A stretch of DNA of 64,000 nucleotides, taken from assembly GCA_013177805.1 (NCBI GenBank), contig JABLXU010000007.1:62001-126000 (forward strand), written 5' to 3'. Shown in pieces: positions 9,017 through 18,078 of this stretch. Numbering within the stretch: position 1 is the first letter of the stretch; every line of letters begins with the position of its first letter. This DNA comes from Candidatus Omnitrophota bacterium. Lineage in GTDB: Bacteria > Hinthialibacterota > Hinthialibacteria > Hinthialibacterales > Hinthialibacteraceae. The position numbers and the translations under genes are program-made. Below the pieces are notes generated by a model. That model saw only the letters and a list, made by a program, of their open reading frames with translations, made no database searches and was not told where the DNA came from.

Positions 9017-11230
9017 TCAATGGGGCTCCCGCAGCCGTTCCAACTCTTTCAACTTCCACTCAATGCGTTGTTTGAACGATGGATCGGGCAACATCCGGGC
9101 GCCTTCCAACGCCGTTTCATACTGCTGCCGCGCGCGCTCCCAGTCCTGGAGTTGCCTGTACCGGTCGGCTAACCGTTCCCGCAGATCCACGGAGCGGGGC
9201 TGGATCTCCAGGGCCTTCTCGTACATCCGCGCCGCCATCTCCAGGTGCCCTTGGGAAGTATAAATATCACCCAAATACCCCAAAGCCCGGTCGTTTTCCG
9301 GATTGATGCGCAATTCCTCCTGAAAATGAACCGCCGCGGCCGGAAATTTCCCCTCCCGGAAATCCACGAGACCGGCCAGGAATGGGGTTTCCTTGCGGTC
9401 AGGATCGATCAGCAGCAGAATCTCCGACGCCTGCCGGGCCTGCGCGGTCCGGTTCATCTGCAAATATTGATCACACAGCACCCGGTACAGTTCCGGCACG
9501 CAATAAGTCGCCTTCGCCCGCAGCAGATAGTCGATGGCGCGGCTGCTGTCGCGCATATAGGCAGAAAGCCGGCCCCGGTCAAACAGGATTGATCCGTTCC
9601 CCGGATATAACATCCCCGCCCGTTCCAAATACCGGTCCGCTTGGCGGAAATGAATCCATGCGGTTTCTTGGCTCTTAAATATGGAGTCAATCCCCGATTG
9701 CAGCTGCCTTTTCCCCTGCTCATGAAAATGCGACGCCACCAGATGTTTCAGAATGAATCCTCCACCCATCACCACCCCCAACGCCAGTCCCGTGACCGCC
9801 AGCCACCGCCCGCCCCGCGGGAACGGAAAATCAAACCGCCTCAACGGCGCCGCTCCGGATAGGCCTAAAATCCCTCCGCCGGCGAAGGCAAACAGCATGG
9901 CGCTCGCGGGCAAATGCAAGGGAAAATCGTATACGCATTGAATGGCCGTCATGAGGACCACGGCCGTGCACCCGTTGAGGATGATTTGGCGTTCCCGCGA
10001 TATTCCCCCGCGCCATAAAGCCTGAACCGCCGTTCCCAGGATCACCAAAAAAAACAAGAGCATCAGCGCGTAACCGGTCAATCCGGTTTCCGCCAACACG
10101 TGCAAATAATCATTATGCGCCCGGTCAGTCCAGATGGTATTCATGGACCGGGTGATCTGCTGAATCCGGGCGGGCTCGGTCTCCTGAGCGGCTTGATACA
10201 CCGTCTCCAGGTAACGCGGTGCGTATTGCCCCCACCCCTGCCCTGTGAACGGCCTCTCCCGCCACATGCGCAACGCGGCGTACCACATCAGCGGGCGCGA
10301 ACGCATGCTGGTGTCCCGCAACAGAAGGGCGCTCTGAAACCGATTCCCCACCCGGTGCAAGGGGCCCTGGCTGGATTCCACCGCGTAGGCCGCGCCCAAC
10401 ACCAGCACCCCCGCCACTCCCAGCGCCGCCGCACGCTTGCCATACCGGCGAATCAGGCCGGAGAGAGATTCCCGGGCCCCCACCACCGGCGCCAACTGGA
10501 TGCCGGCCAGGAGAAATCCCATTGCGGTCAAACTGGCCCAGATACCCCGGGTATATGTATAAACCAAGGTGACAAGCAGAATCCCCGCGTACAACCCCAC
10601 GAGAATCCGAATCCACCACCGGCGCGCCAGGCATAGGAATACGGCCAGCCAAATCAATACCATCGCCCCGTAATTCGCGTAAAAATTAGGATTCCCCAGG
10701 CTGGACCAGATCACCCCCCGTTCCGCGCCGATCAATTCGCTTCCCCATCTCCAATCCGGATGCCCCAAAATCCAATGCAGATAGATATCGGTGCCAAAGA
10801 TGTTGCCCACGGCCAGAATCACCGGGCCCAATTGCCCCCACGCCAGGATCCATAGCATCCGGATGAATCGCGCGGGCGCAGGGCACGCGTCCGCGATCAG
10901 CCAGGCGAAAATCAGCCAGGACGCGAAGGCCGCGAATTGATCCAAGGCATAATCGCGGTGGGGATCAAATAACGCCCGCCCGAGGAGGTAAGCCAGCCAA
11001 AGGCCGATCACCACGAAACCTGGACGCGGAATGCCATTCCGGTTCCGCGCGGCCCACAACGGCAACGAGAAAAGCACCGCCAGCAGCACCCCGTATTCAA
11101 ACAACCGGAATTTCGTCTCAGGCCCCGCCCCCACGCGAATATGCCCGTCGATCAGTACGGGCACCAGCACGAGCAGGCTCGCGAGTATCAAATCCCGGAG
11201 GAGTTCACAAGAACGCGGAATCCATCTCAT
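9017..11230 (-). CDS. O-antigen ligase/polymerase-like protein with C-terminal TPRs
   Basis: A 737-residue protein. The N-terminal part (about 1-460) is polytopic and contains the Wzy_C/WaaL pattern: RPLMWYAALRMWRERPFTGQ, the conserved HNDYLHVLAETG and a following helix. A transmembrane segment near residue 480 leads to an extracytoplasmic region of tetratricopeptide repeats (about 500-737), for example ALGYLGDIYTSQGHLEMAARMY. It probably polymerises or ligates a surface polysaccharide or glycosylates proteins. The frame extends to 11299, but ATG 11230 makes a 4-base ATGA overlap with the upstream GT4 gene, the pattern used throughout this operon. Confidence 0.86.
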   Translation of the reverse strand: MRWIPRSCELLRDLILASLLVLVPVLIDGHIRVGAGPETKFRLFEYGVLLAVLFSLPLWAARNRNGIPRPGFVVIGLWLAYLLGRALFDPHRDYALDQFAAFASWLIFAWLIADACPAPARFIRMLWILAWGQLGPVILAVGNIFGTDIYLHWILGHPDWRWGSELIGAERGVIWSSLGNPNFYANYGAMVLIWLAVFLCLARRWWIRILVGLYAGILLVTLVYTYTRGIWASLTAMGFLLAGIQLAPVVGARESLSGLIRRYGKRAAALGVAGVLVLGAAYAVESSQGPLHRVGNRFQSALLLRDTSMRSRPLMWYAALRMWRERPFTGQGWGQYAPRYLETVYQAAQETEPARIQQITRSMNTIWTDRAHNDYLHVLAETGLTGYALMLLFFLVILGTAVQALWRGGISRERQIILNGCTAVVLMTAIQCVYDFPLHLPASAMLFAFAGGGILGLSGAAPLRRFDFPFPRGGRWLAVTGLALGVVMGGGFILKHLVASHFHEQGKRQLQSGIDSIFKSQETAWIHFRQADRYLERAGMLYPGNGSILFDRGRLSAYMRDSSRAIDYLLRAKATYCVPELYRVLCDQYLQMNRTAQARQASEILLLIDPDRKETPFLAGLVDFREGKFPAAAVHFQEELRINPENDRALGYLGDIYTSQGHLEMAARMYEKALEIQPRSVDLRERLADRYRQLQDWERARQQYETALEGARMLPDPSFKQRIEWKLKELERLREPH

Positions 11231-12327
11231 GATCGCCTGCCACGGGCTTGCCTGATGCAATGGTAAAACGATTCGGTTTGCTCGGCGATACGCTCCCACG
11301 AAAACCGGGCGCGGACCTCCTCTTGGGCGTTGCGCCCTAGTTGTGCCGCCCAGGAGGGATCGCGCAGCAATCGGATCAACGCCTCCGCCAAGGCGGCCGG
11401 ATCCTCCGGAGGAACCAACAGGGCGGTTTGCCCATGCCGCAGAATTTCCGCCATCCCCCCCACACGCGAGGCCACAATGGGTTTCCCTAGCGCCATGGCC
11501 AATAGCAACACGGCGCTTTGGTCAATGTCCCGGTAAGGCAACGCAACCACGCCGGCCGGAGCGAATAGTTGGGGCACCTCTTCGTCAGGAATGAATCCTC
11601 TCTCGAATTCGACACTGGATTGCAGTCCCAACCGGGCAATGAGGTCTTCGTAATCCTGGAAGGGAACAAACCATTGCCCGGCTACCCGCAGCACGGCCCC
11701 GGGAACCGCCTTTTTCACCTCCGCCAACGCCCGGATCAATACATCCAGCCCCTTGTAATGCCGGACATTGCCAAAAAACAGGATCACCGGACCGCCCGGC
11801 CGCGATTCGGCCGGCGCGGAGCCTTGCAAGAATCCATACTCCCCCAGCGGTATGATTCGCGTTTGCGCCTTGACGTTCGGAAACAACGGCCGAAACGAAT
11901 CCAGCGAATGTTGCGTATGAAAAATCAGTCCATCCATCCGCTCATAAATCCGGCCATACAACTGAAGGGCGGTCTGGGTCCGTTCGTGCGGCAAAACATT
12001 ATGCACCGTGAAGATCCACGGGATCTTTTTCATGGGGATGATCCGCATCAACATCAAGATCAACTTCGGATAGGTGGTGCTTTGCCAATGCACGATGTCC
12101 ACCCGGCGCCGCAGCCGGAGACACCGGTAATACAACGCCGCCGGATTGGTCCATAGCCCCCGGAACACCCGGTGAACCCGCGCCGGCCCGGTCAACGGGC
12201 GGGGATGCCAGCGCGTGCCGGTCAGGATCTCGCAGGCCACCCCGCGCGCGCTCAAGGCATTGGCCAGGGCATAGGTGCAATGCGCGACGCCACCCGCGCC
12301 GGCCGGCTCGATAAACAAAACGTTCAT
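11227..12327 (-). CDS. Glycosyltransferase family 4
   Basis: A 366-residue GT-B fold glycosyltransferase. It has an N-terminal acceptor domain starting MNVLFIEPAGAGGVAHCTYAL and a C-terminal nucleotide-sugar domain with VILFFGNVRHYKGLDVLI, GVVALPYRD and the E-x7-E region GKPIVASRVGGMAEIL. The ATG at 12327 overlaps the upstream GT4 stop by 4 bases, and its own stop overlaps the ligase start in the same way. It most likely adds one sugar to a lipid-linked oligosaccharide; donor and acceptor are not predictable. Confidence 0.9.
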   Translation of the reverse strand: MNVLFIEPAGAGGVAHCTYALANALSARGVACEILTGTRWHPRPLTGPARVHRVFRGLWTNPAALYYRCLRLRRRVDIVHWQSTTYPKLILMLMRIIPMKKIPWIFTVHNVLPHERTQTALQLYGRIYERMDGLIFHTQHSLDSFRPLFPNVKAQTRIIPLGEYGFLQGSAPAESRPGGPVILFFGNVRHYKGLDVLIRALAEVKKAVPGAVLRVAGQWFVPFQDYEDLIARLGLQSSVEFERGFIPDEEVPQLFAPAGVVALPYRDIDQSAVLLLAMALGKPIVASRVGGMAEILRHGQTALLVPPEDPAALAEALIRLLRDPSWAAQLGRNAQEEVRARFSWERIAEQTESFYHCIRQARGRRS

Positions 12328-13445
12328 GCCCCCTCCCGTGCTTGAATCACCGCCCGGTACACGGCAAGGGTCTCTTCCGCCGCCCGGTCCCATGAAAATT
12401 GCCGGGCCCGTTCGAGGCCTTTTTGCGCCCACGTGTCCCGGTCCGGCGCCATCCACAAGCGGTCCATGGCCGCCGCCCAATCCTCTTCGTCCCACGAATC
12501 CACCAGCAGCCCTGCCTCGCCAATCACTTCAGGGATGGACGAATGGCGGGGCGCGATGACCGGCGTCCCGCACGCCAGCGACTCCAATCCGGGCAGCCAA
12601 AATCCCTCATACAACGGAGGGAGAATCGAAAATTCCGCCGCCGAGTAATACAGCCGCATCAGGCCGGGATCGCCCACATATCCTTCGAACCGCACCCGCC
12701 GCCGGAGATTCAACGCTTCAAAGGTCTCGAAAATATCATCGTACAGCCATCCCTTTTTCCCGATGACCACCAGCGTCGCGTCCGGACGCGATCGCTCCAG
12801 CCACTGGGCGAACACGCGCAACAGAAAGGGATAATTCTTCCGCGGCTCCAACGTTCCTACGGCCAGGATATACCCCGGCTCCAGTGCCTTGTCCCGCCGG
12901 AATTTCTGAATCCTCCCGGCATCCGGTTCGGGATAAAACGCCGGCGCGGCGGCCTCGTAAATCCGGGTGACACGCTCCTCCGGAATCCCCAGCAGGCGCA
13001 TGACATCCTGGCGCGTATGGTCCGATACCGTGATGATATGGTCCGCCCGCCGGGCCATGATGGGCACCAGGCTGGTCCATACGAAATGCGAAGCCCAATC
13101 CTTCTGGCGGGGAAACAACAGCGGTGACAAATCGTGGAGGGTCAGTATCCGGGGCTTCTCCATCAGAAAGGGAAGACCCTGCCCTGGGCTATGCAACAAG
13201 TCGATTCCCTCCCGCCGGGCCAGCGAAGCCAGCCGCGTCTGAACCCACACATGCGTACTCGCGGGACCACACCACACGTGACGCAGCCGGGCCGGTAGAT
13301 CCATCGGCTGCAAGGGCCGGTTGTAGAAGAGCACATACTCCTCCTCGCCCGGCTGCCGGGCCAACGCTTGCAGCAAGTGGTGGGTGTAATAGCCGATTCC
13401 CGCGATCGAACGGGTCAGCACGGTGCATTCGATTCCAATCCGCAA
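12324..13445 (-). CDS. Glycosyltransferase family 4 (TTG start)
   Basis: A 373-residue GT-B glycosyltransferase, first gene of the three-gene polysaccharide operon. The open frame runs back to 13859, but the family N-terminus RIGIECTVLTRSIAGIGYY starts directly after a TTG at 13445. That TTG has GGAG 7 bases upstream in a GGAGGGCGGAG tract, whereas the upstream ATG codons (13508, 13523) lack ribosome sites. The C-terminal domain carries YILAVGTLEPRKNYPFLL and FSILPPLYEGFWLPGLESLA, with the usual E-x7-E. The start choice is a judgement; the family is clear. Confidence 0.87.
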   Translation of the reverse strand: MRIGIECTVLTRSIAGIGYYTHHLLQALARQPGEEEYVLFYNRPLQPMDLPARLRHVWCGPASTHVWVQTRLASLARREGIDLLHSPGQGLPFLMEKPRILTLHDLSPLLFPRQKDWASHFVWTSLVPIMARRADHIITVSDHTRQDVMRLLGIPEERVTRIYEAAAPAFYPEPDAGRIQKFRRDKALEPGYILAVGTLEPRKNYPFLLRVFAQWLERSRPDATLVVIGKKGWLYDDIFETFEALNLRRRVRFEGYVGDPGLMRLYYSAAEFSILPPLYEGFWLPGLESLACGTPVIAPRHSSIPEVIGEAGLLVDSWDEEDWAAAMDRLWMAPDRDTWAQKGLERARQFSWDRAAEETLAVYRAVIQAREGA

Positions 13446-13900
13446 GGCTCTTCTCCGCCCTCCCGGCGCTCCCCCCGCGGAAATCCAGCCGGGGTGATGG
13501 GTTCGCATGGTCAGACGTGCCATTTTGGGCGATACTGCCCCAATCTGGAAGTGATTCGTGGTTTGTATTCGACAAATCATTCCTCTGTCGCGCGGGAAAG
13601 ACTGGAGAAGGCACCGGTTCCCTTCTTCCCCATGCAGCGAGAGACTTTCTTTCCCGCCCTTGGGACCAACCTTTACCCGGATGTATGATGAGGATGAATT
13701 GGCTCGACATGGCGTAATCCCTCCCAGCTGGAACCGGCCTTCCCGGCTTACTCTCCTGCTGGGAGAGGACCGGGGTGAGGGGAAATCGGGCAGGGTGAAA
13801 CCTATGCTCCCATCGGATGCAAATCGCCTTGCCGCCCGAATGCGCAGTATTTTCAGCATGCGCGCCTGATTTCAACGTAAGGAGATCCCAGCGGTAAATC
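13446..13900. other. Intergenic region between divergent genes
   Basis: Separates the GT4 operon (minus) from the YggT gene (plus), so both promoters should lie here. A family A repeat occupies about 13750-13783 (TACTCTCCTGCTGGGAGAGG, then GGGGTGAGGGGA). No gene is recognised; minus-strand frames here are extensions of the GT4 frame. Confidence 0.5.
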
Positions 13901-14806
13901 ATGCTTTTCTTGATCTTGCATCTCTTTTTCACTGTCTTGATCGTCGTTCTCTTTGTCCGCTATTTCATCGAACGGTACCAATATTATGGTTTCGGTCCCA
14001 TTCTGGTCACCCTCGTGACCCTCACCGAGCGGATCATGCAACCCTTCAAGCAGTACATCCCGCGTGAATCGTTCAAATTCCAAGAACAGATGCCGTTGCT
14101 GGTCATCGGGGTGACGCTCCTGATCCAAGGGCTGGCCCTCTGGCTGTTCGGGGCGGGGTACACAAATGATTTCATGCGGATTCACAGCGTGGATGGCTCG
14201 TTCAATATCCTCGAGGCCATTCTGGTCAGTTTCGGTATGGGCATCGTTCTGATAACGGAACTGGTCATCGCCTTTCTGTTCGCCAGTATGATGATTTCCC
14301 GCCGCGGACTGATGATGAGCGGCAACGCGGGCTTCGCGTGTTTCCAAGAAAACACCTTCGCCATTTTCCAGACCGCCGGCCGCTGGATCAAAAACGGGAA
14401 TCTTGTCACCCTTTTCCTAACCAGTTCCGCGGCAGTGTGGCTCGCGGGCTCCCTCTCCTCTGCTGTGGTCAGTGGAGTCTGGATTCACGGCGGAAAAGCA
14501 TTTGGGGTAACGGTAATCCTCAGTTTGTTCGAAATCCTGTTGATGCTGATTCACGTCTATCTGTTCGTCCTGCTGCTCGCCATTCTCGCGTCCTGGATCG
14601 CCGCCGATCCCTTCAGCATCGTCCTGCAAATCGTGCGGGCCATGTCCGATCCTTATTTGAACTTTTTCCGCCGTCTCTTCCCCTGGGCCCGGATCGATTT
14701 CGTGGATCTCTCCCCCGTCTTCGCCTTTCTGTTTCTTCATCCCTGCGTGGTGTACGGATTGATGTCCATCAAGGAGAGTATCCTCCGGTCCATCCTGACC
14801 CTCTGA
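13901..14806 (+). CDS. YggT family membrane protein
   Basis: A 301-residue polytopic protein. Its C-terminal part has the YggT pattern ILASWIAADPFS, then SDPYLNFFRRLFPW and VDLSPVFAFLFL; a degenerate second copy appears near the N-terminus (LTERIMQPFKQYIP), as in two-repeat YggT proteins. YggT proteins are implicated in membrane or cell-division organisation and osmotic or K+ handling in other bacteria, with no defined reaction. At 301 residues it is longer than the usual 90-190, because of a central stretch of extra helices. GGAGA lies about 16 bases before the ATG, a long spacing. Confidence 0.72.
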   Translation: MLFLILHLFFTVLIVVLFVRYFIERYQYYGFGPILVTLVTLTERIMQPFKQYIPRESFKFQEQMPLLVIGVTLLIQGLALWLFGAGYTNDFMRIHSVDGSFNILEAILVSFGMGIVLITELVIAFLFASMMISRRGLMMSGNAGFACFQENTFAIFQTAGRWIKNGNLVTLFLTSSAAVWLAGSLSSAVVSGVWIHGGKAFGVTVILSLFEILLMLIHVYLFVLLLAILASWIAADPFSIVLQIVRAMSDPYLNFFRRLFPWARIDFVDLSPVFAFLFLHPCVVYGLMSIKESILRSILTL

Positions 14807-14818
14807 ATCCCCACCCAG

Positions 14819-14850
14819 AAAAATAGAGAAAGATAAAAATAGAGAAAGAT
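14819..14850. repeat. Two-copy 16-bp tandem repeat
   Basis: AAAAATAGAGAAAGAT occurs twice in perfect tandem directly after the YggT gene, in a 80-base gap before a convergent gene end. Confidence 0.85.
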
Positions 14851-14886
14851 AGAGGCCAGGCAAGACCCGCGCCGGACCGCATGGTT

Positions 14887-16500
14887 TCAATATCTCCCCT
14901 CCCCCTGGCTTTCAAACACCTCATAGGCGGGAGTGCCGTCCGGATAGGAGATACGCCAAACCGGTTCGCCTTCGATCTCTCCCGCTTTCACAAGGATCAG
15001 GTTCCGGCCCGGCGCGAGGGTGTACCAGCGGGCCACGGGCTTGTAGCGCTCGTATTCCATCCCGCGGAAATCACGGTACATGGGCGTGTAGTGATAAAAC
15101 GGCAGCACGTATTTCGGAAAATCCGCCCCGCGGAAGGGGCCGGGTTCCCGCCCCGCAAAACAAGCCAACGCTACGGGATGCAGGCGGACCTGGTGCGAAA
15201 CAATGATCCGGTCATAGTCCGCCTGGCGGCTCTCCACGAATTGCACTGCTTCCTTCAAACCGTACTGCCACTCCGGAGCGGAATAAACGGGATAGCGGAC
15301 GGCATAATCATAGCCGACGGCCGCCGCGTTGATCAGGACCGCCCCGGTCACGATGCCCCCGGCAAGCCGGACCCATCGCGGATGGGCTATCCACTCGAGC
15401 GCCGTGACGATCCCCACCGCGCCGATGATTTCCAACAACGGATTGCCGTTGATCGACCGCAGCGCGTTCGGCATGCTGCCGGGATCGTACCGGTCATAGG
15501 TCAGGCTGGAGGGAATGGCGAACGTCAGCAGCCAGAACAGCAACAGCCAATGCTCCCGCCGCCGGTTGCGGATCAGAACAATCAACCCCACAACAAAAAA
15601 CGGCAGCAGCACGCCCAGCGCCACCCCCCCGGCCATGAAATGCAGTGAATTTTCATTACCCGTCAGAAACAGAAACCGGGGGGATAGATGACCGAAATAA
15701 TGCTGAAAGAATAACGGCAACCAATCGTCCCGGTTCCATATCGAAACAAATTGCCAGCGCTTCTGCATCGCCTCCCCGTTTTGCCAAACCGCGGCAACGT
15801 AGGGCGTCAGCATTCCGGTCAATACCAGCAGGGCCGCCGCGGCCTGCCGGATCTTCTCCCGCAAAACCGGAGCGTACACGAGCAGCAATCCTGCCAGCAT
15901 CAGGAAAGTCGAAAGCCGCGCCACCGGATAGGCGTACACAGTCAATCCCCAAAATACACCCGATACAACCACGTCACGGAGGGAAGAGGTCTGAGTCCAC
16001 CGGACAAACAGCCATAATCCCCCCAATTGCAGCGGCACGAGCGCGATCGCCTCCCACCCGATGCGGCTGTAATGGACATTCCAGGGTGAAACCGCCACCA
16101 GGGCCGCGGCCAACAGGCCCGTCTTTCGCCCGGCCCAAACCGACACGAACCAATACGTCATGAGGATCGATCCCGTGCCGAGCACCGCCGAGGGCAGGCG
16201 CGCAGTATAGGCGTTGATTCCACAGGCGGCCGAGAACAATCCCGCGAAATAAATATACAACGGCGGGCTGTATTCGCCGGATTGCTCGAAAAACAACGGC
16301 CACGCGTGCCCGTGGTGATCCCTTCCGGTGCGGTACACGGAAGCCCCGTCAAAAACTTTCAACAATTCATCGGAATTGAGGGCGGGGGGAACCTGCTCCA
16401 ATCCCGCCGCCCGCACCAGCAACCCGGCCGGCAGCAAAAGCCACAACGCCCAGCGCGTCCTTGCGGCATTCACAGCGTCTCTTGTCCCTTCCCGGAGCAT
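14887..16500 (-). CDS. GT39-type membrane glycosyltransferase
   Basis: A 537-residue polytopic protein of the PMT/ArnT class, which moves a sugar from a polyprenyl-phosphate donor in the periplasm. The first periplasmic loop has PPALNSDE, containing the acidic pair expected for catalysis, followed by YSPPLYIYFAGLFSA and YTARLPSAVLG. About ten helices precede a soluble C-terminal domain (about 400-537). The start at ATG 16500 is chosen over 16542 because AAGGGG lies 9 bases upstream. It is divergent from the LolC/E gene with a 40-base gap. The target molecule is unknown. Confidence 0.87.
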   Translation of the reverse strand: MLREGTRDAVNAARTRWALWLLLPAGLLVRAAGLEQVPPALNSDELLKVFDGASVYRTGRDHHGHAWPLFFEQSGEYSPPLYIYFAGLFSAACGINAYTARLPSAVLGTGSILMTYWFVSVWAGRKTGLLAAALVAVSPWNVHYSRIGWEAIALVPLQLGGLWLFVRWTQTSSLRDVVVSGVFWGLTVYAYPVARLSTFLMLAGLLLVYAPVLREKIRQAAAALLVLTGMLTPYVAAVWQNGEAMQKRWQFVSIWNRDDWLPLFFQHYFGHLSPRFLFLTGNENSLHFMAGGVALGVLLPFFVVGLIVLIRNRRREHWLLLFWLLTFAIPSSLTYDRYDPGSMPNALRSINGNPLLEIIGAVGIVTALEWIAHPRWVRLAGGIVTGAVLINAAAVGYDYAVRYPVYSAPEWQYGLKEAVQFVESRQADYDRIIVSHQVRLHPVALACFAGREPGPFRGADFPKYVLPFYHYTPMYRDFRGMEYERYKPVARWYTLAPGRNLILVKAGEIEGEPVWRISYPDGTPAYEVFESQGEGRY

Positions 16501-16540
16501 GCTATCATACCCCTTATCCTCGCTGAATCGGATCATCGCC

Positions 16541-17893
16541 ATGCGCTACGAATGGTTTGTCGCCAAACGGTACCTCCGGCCCCAGGGCGGAGCCACCTTC
16601 ATCTTCCACTTGACCTTGATCAGCACCGCCGGCGTGGCGCTGGGCGTCGCGTCTCTGATCACGGTCTTGTCCGTCATGAACGGCTTCGGCAACTACCTGC
16701 GCTCCAAGATCCTGCAGGTCCGTTCCCACATCGTGTTTTATTACGATAACTATGGAGGGATCGGGAATTACGATCAAGTTCTTTCGGAATTCGCTAAAAT
16801 CCCCAATGTCGCCGCCTGCTCACCCACCATTAAGGAATGGGGATTCCTCTACCCTGTCGAGAGCCGGATTCCCTACGCGGTCAACTTCGTGGGCATCGAT
16901 CCGGACTACGAAATCCAAGTCACGGCCCTCGATCAGTTCATGATCGCCGGGTCCCTGGACGGTTTGCGCGAAGAACGCCGGCCCCCGGCCTCCGGGCGCA
17001 AGGTTAAGATCACCGAACTGGCGCAAGCCAAGAAACACGGCATCCTCATCGGCAAGGAACTGGCCGCCGCCATGTTTCACATCGGGGAGGCCGAAGGGGA
17101 AACCAAAGAACAGGCCTACAGCCGCGCCCTGGGCCGCCGGATCAACCTGATCACCCTCCGCCACGACACCGACACCATCTCCCTGGAACAGACCAGCACG
17201 GACCAATTTGTCGTCGAAGGCGTCTTCGAATCCGGCCACTACGAGTACGATTCCACCCTCGTCTATATCTCCCTCCCCGCCGCGCAAACCCTGCTGGGCC
17301 TGGGAAACCGCGTCACCGAAATTCAGTTCCGCCTGCGCGATCATTCCATCCCCCAAACCAACCTGACCAGCCTGGAGATCTTCAAAAAAAACCAGGAACT
17401 GCTCGGGGGGGCCGGATACGGTCAGACCTGGATGAGCATGAACCAAACCTTCTTCCAGGCGCTGGACATCGAAAAACGCACCATGGATTACATCCTGAAA
17501 ATCATCATCCTGGTCGCCACCTTCAACATCATCGCCACCCTCTTCATGGTGGTGACCGAAAAAACCCGCGACATCGGCCTCCTCCGCGCGATCGGAGCGG
17601 GCCGCAAAAACATCATGCTGATTTTCATTTTCCTGGGATTGATTGTGGGAGCCTTGGGCGCCGGCCTCGGCGTCCTGGGCGGATTTTCAATCTGCACGTT
17701 TCTGCAAATGTTCCCGCCGGAACTGCCGGGCGAAGGACGGGTCTATTACCTCAAATATCTGCCCTGCGAGATGGAACTCATGGACTTCGTCTGGGTCAGC
17801 GTCTATACCTTGGTGGTCAGTTTTCTCGCGTCGATCTATCCCGCCGTCCGCGCCGCGCGCTTCACCCCCGTGGACGCGCTGCGCTTCTCCTAA
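16541..17893 (+). CDS. Lipoprotein-releasing ABC permease (LolC/LolE family)
   Basis: A 450-residue MacB/FtsX-fold permease. It opens with MRYEWFVAKRYLRPQ and a first helix (ISTAGVALGVASLITVLSVMNGF), then a large periplasmic domain (about 50-310) and three C-terminal helices with EKTRDIGLLRAIGA, the coupling motif of the family, and a closing YPAVRAARFTPVDALRFS. It should pair with LolD (8152-8919). Only one permease gene is seen, consistent with single-permease Lol systems outside gammaproteobacteria. The open frame begins at 16328, but the family start is the ATG at 16541. At 450 residues it is about 40-50 longer than LolC or LolE of E. coli. Confidence 0.9.
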   Translation: MRYEWFVAKRYLRPQGGATFIFHLTLISTAGVALGVASLITVLSVMNGFGNYLRSKILQVRSHIVFYYDNYGGIGNYDQVLSEFAKIPNVAACSPTIKEWGFLYPVESRIPYAVNFVGIDPDYEIQVTALDQFMIAGSLDGLREERRPPASGRKVKITELAQAKKHGILIGKELAAAMFHIGEAEGETKEQAYSRALGRRINLITLRHDTDTISLEQTSTDQFVVEGVFESGHYEYDSTLVYISLPAAQTLLGLGNRVTEIQFRLRDHSIPQTNLTSLEIFKKNQELLGGAGYGQTWMSMNQTFFQALDIEKRTMDYILKIIILVATFNIIATLFMVVTEKTRDIGLLRAIGAGRKNIMLIFIFLGLIVGALGAGLGVLGGFSICTFLQMFPPELPGEGRVYYLKYLPCEMELMDFVWVSVYTLVVSFLASIYPAVRAARFTPVDALRFS

Positions 17894-17990
17894 GGCCGGA
17901 TCCGGCGGTCTGCCCGGCCGGTCACTTTTTACCCGGATTCCGCTTGGTGCTGGAATCGCGGCAGAAGCCGGAATGCAAACGCAACCCGAT

Positions 17991-18024
17991 CCCCTCTCCC
18001 CCGGGGAGAGAATCAGGGGAAGGA
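17991..18024. repeat. Dispersed palindromic repeat, family A
   Basis: CCCCTCTCCCCCGGGGAGAG followed by AATCAGGGGAAGGA, in the convergent gap between the LolC/E and YihY genes; it could also act as a terminator. Confidence 0.6.
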
Positions 18025-18078
18025 TTTCCCTATCTCCCCCGCTCCGGATTCCCGGACGGCCCTCCCGGATCCATCCGC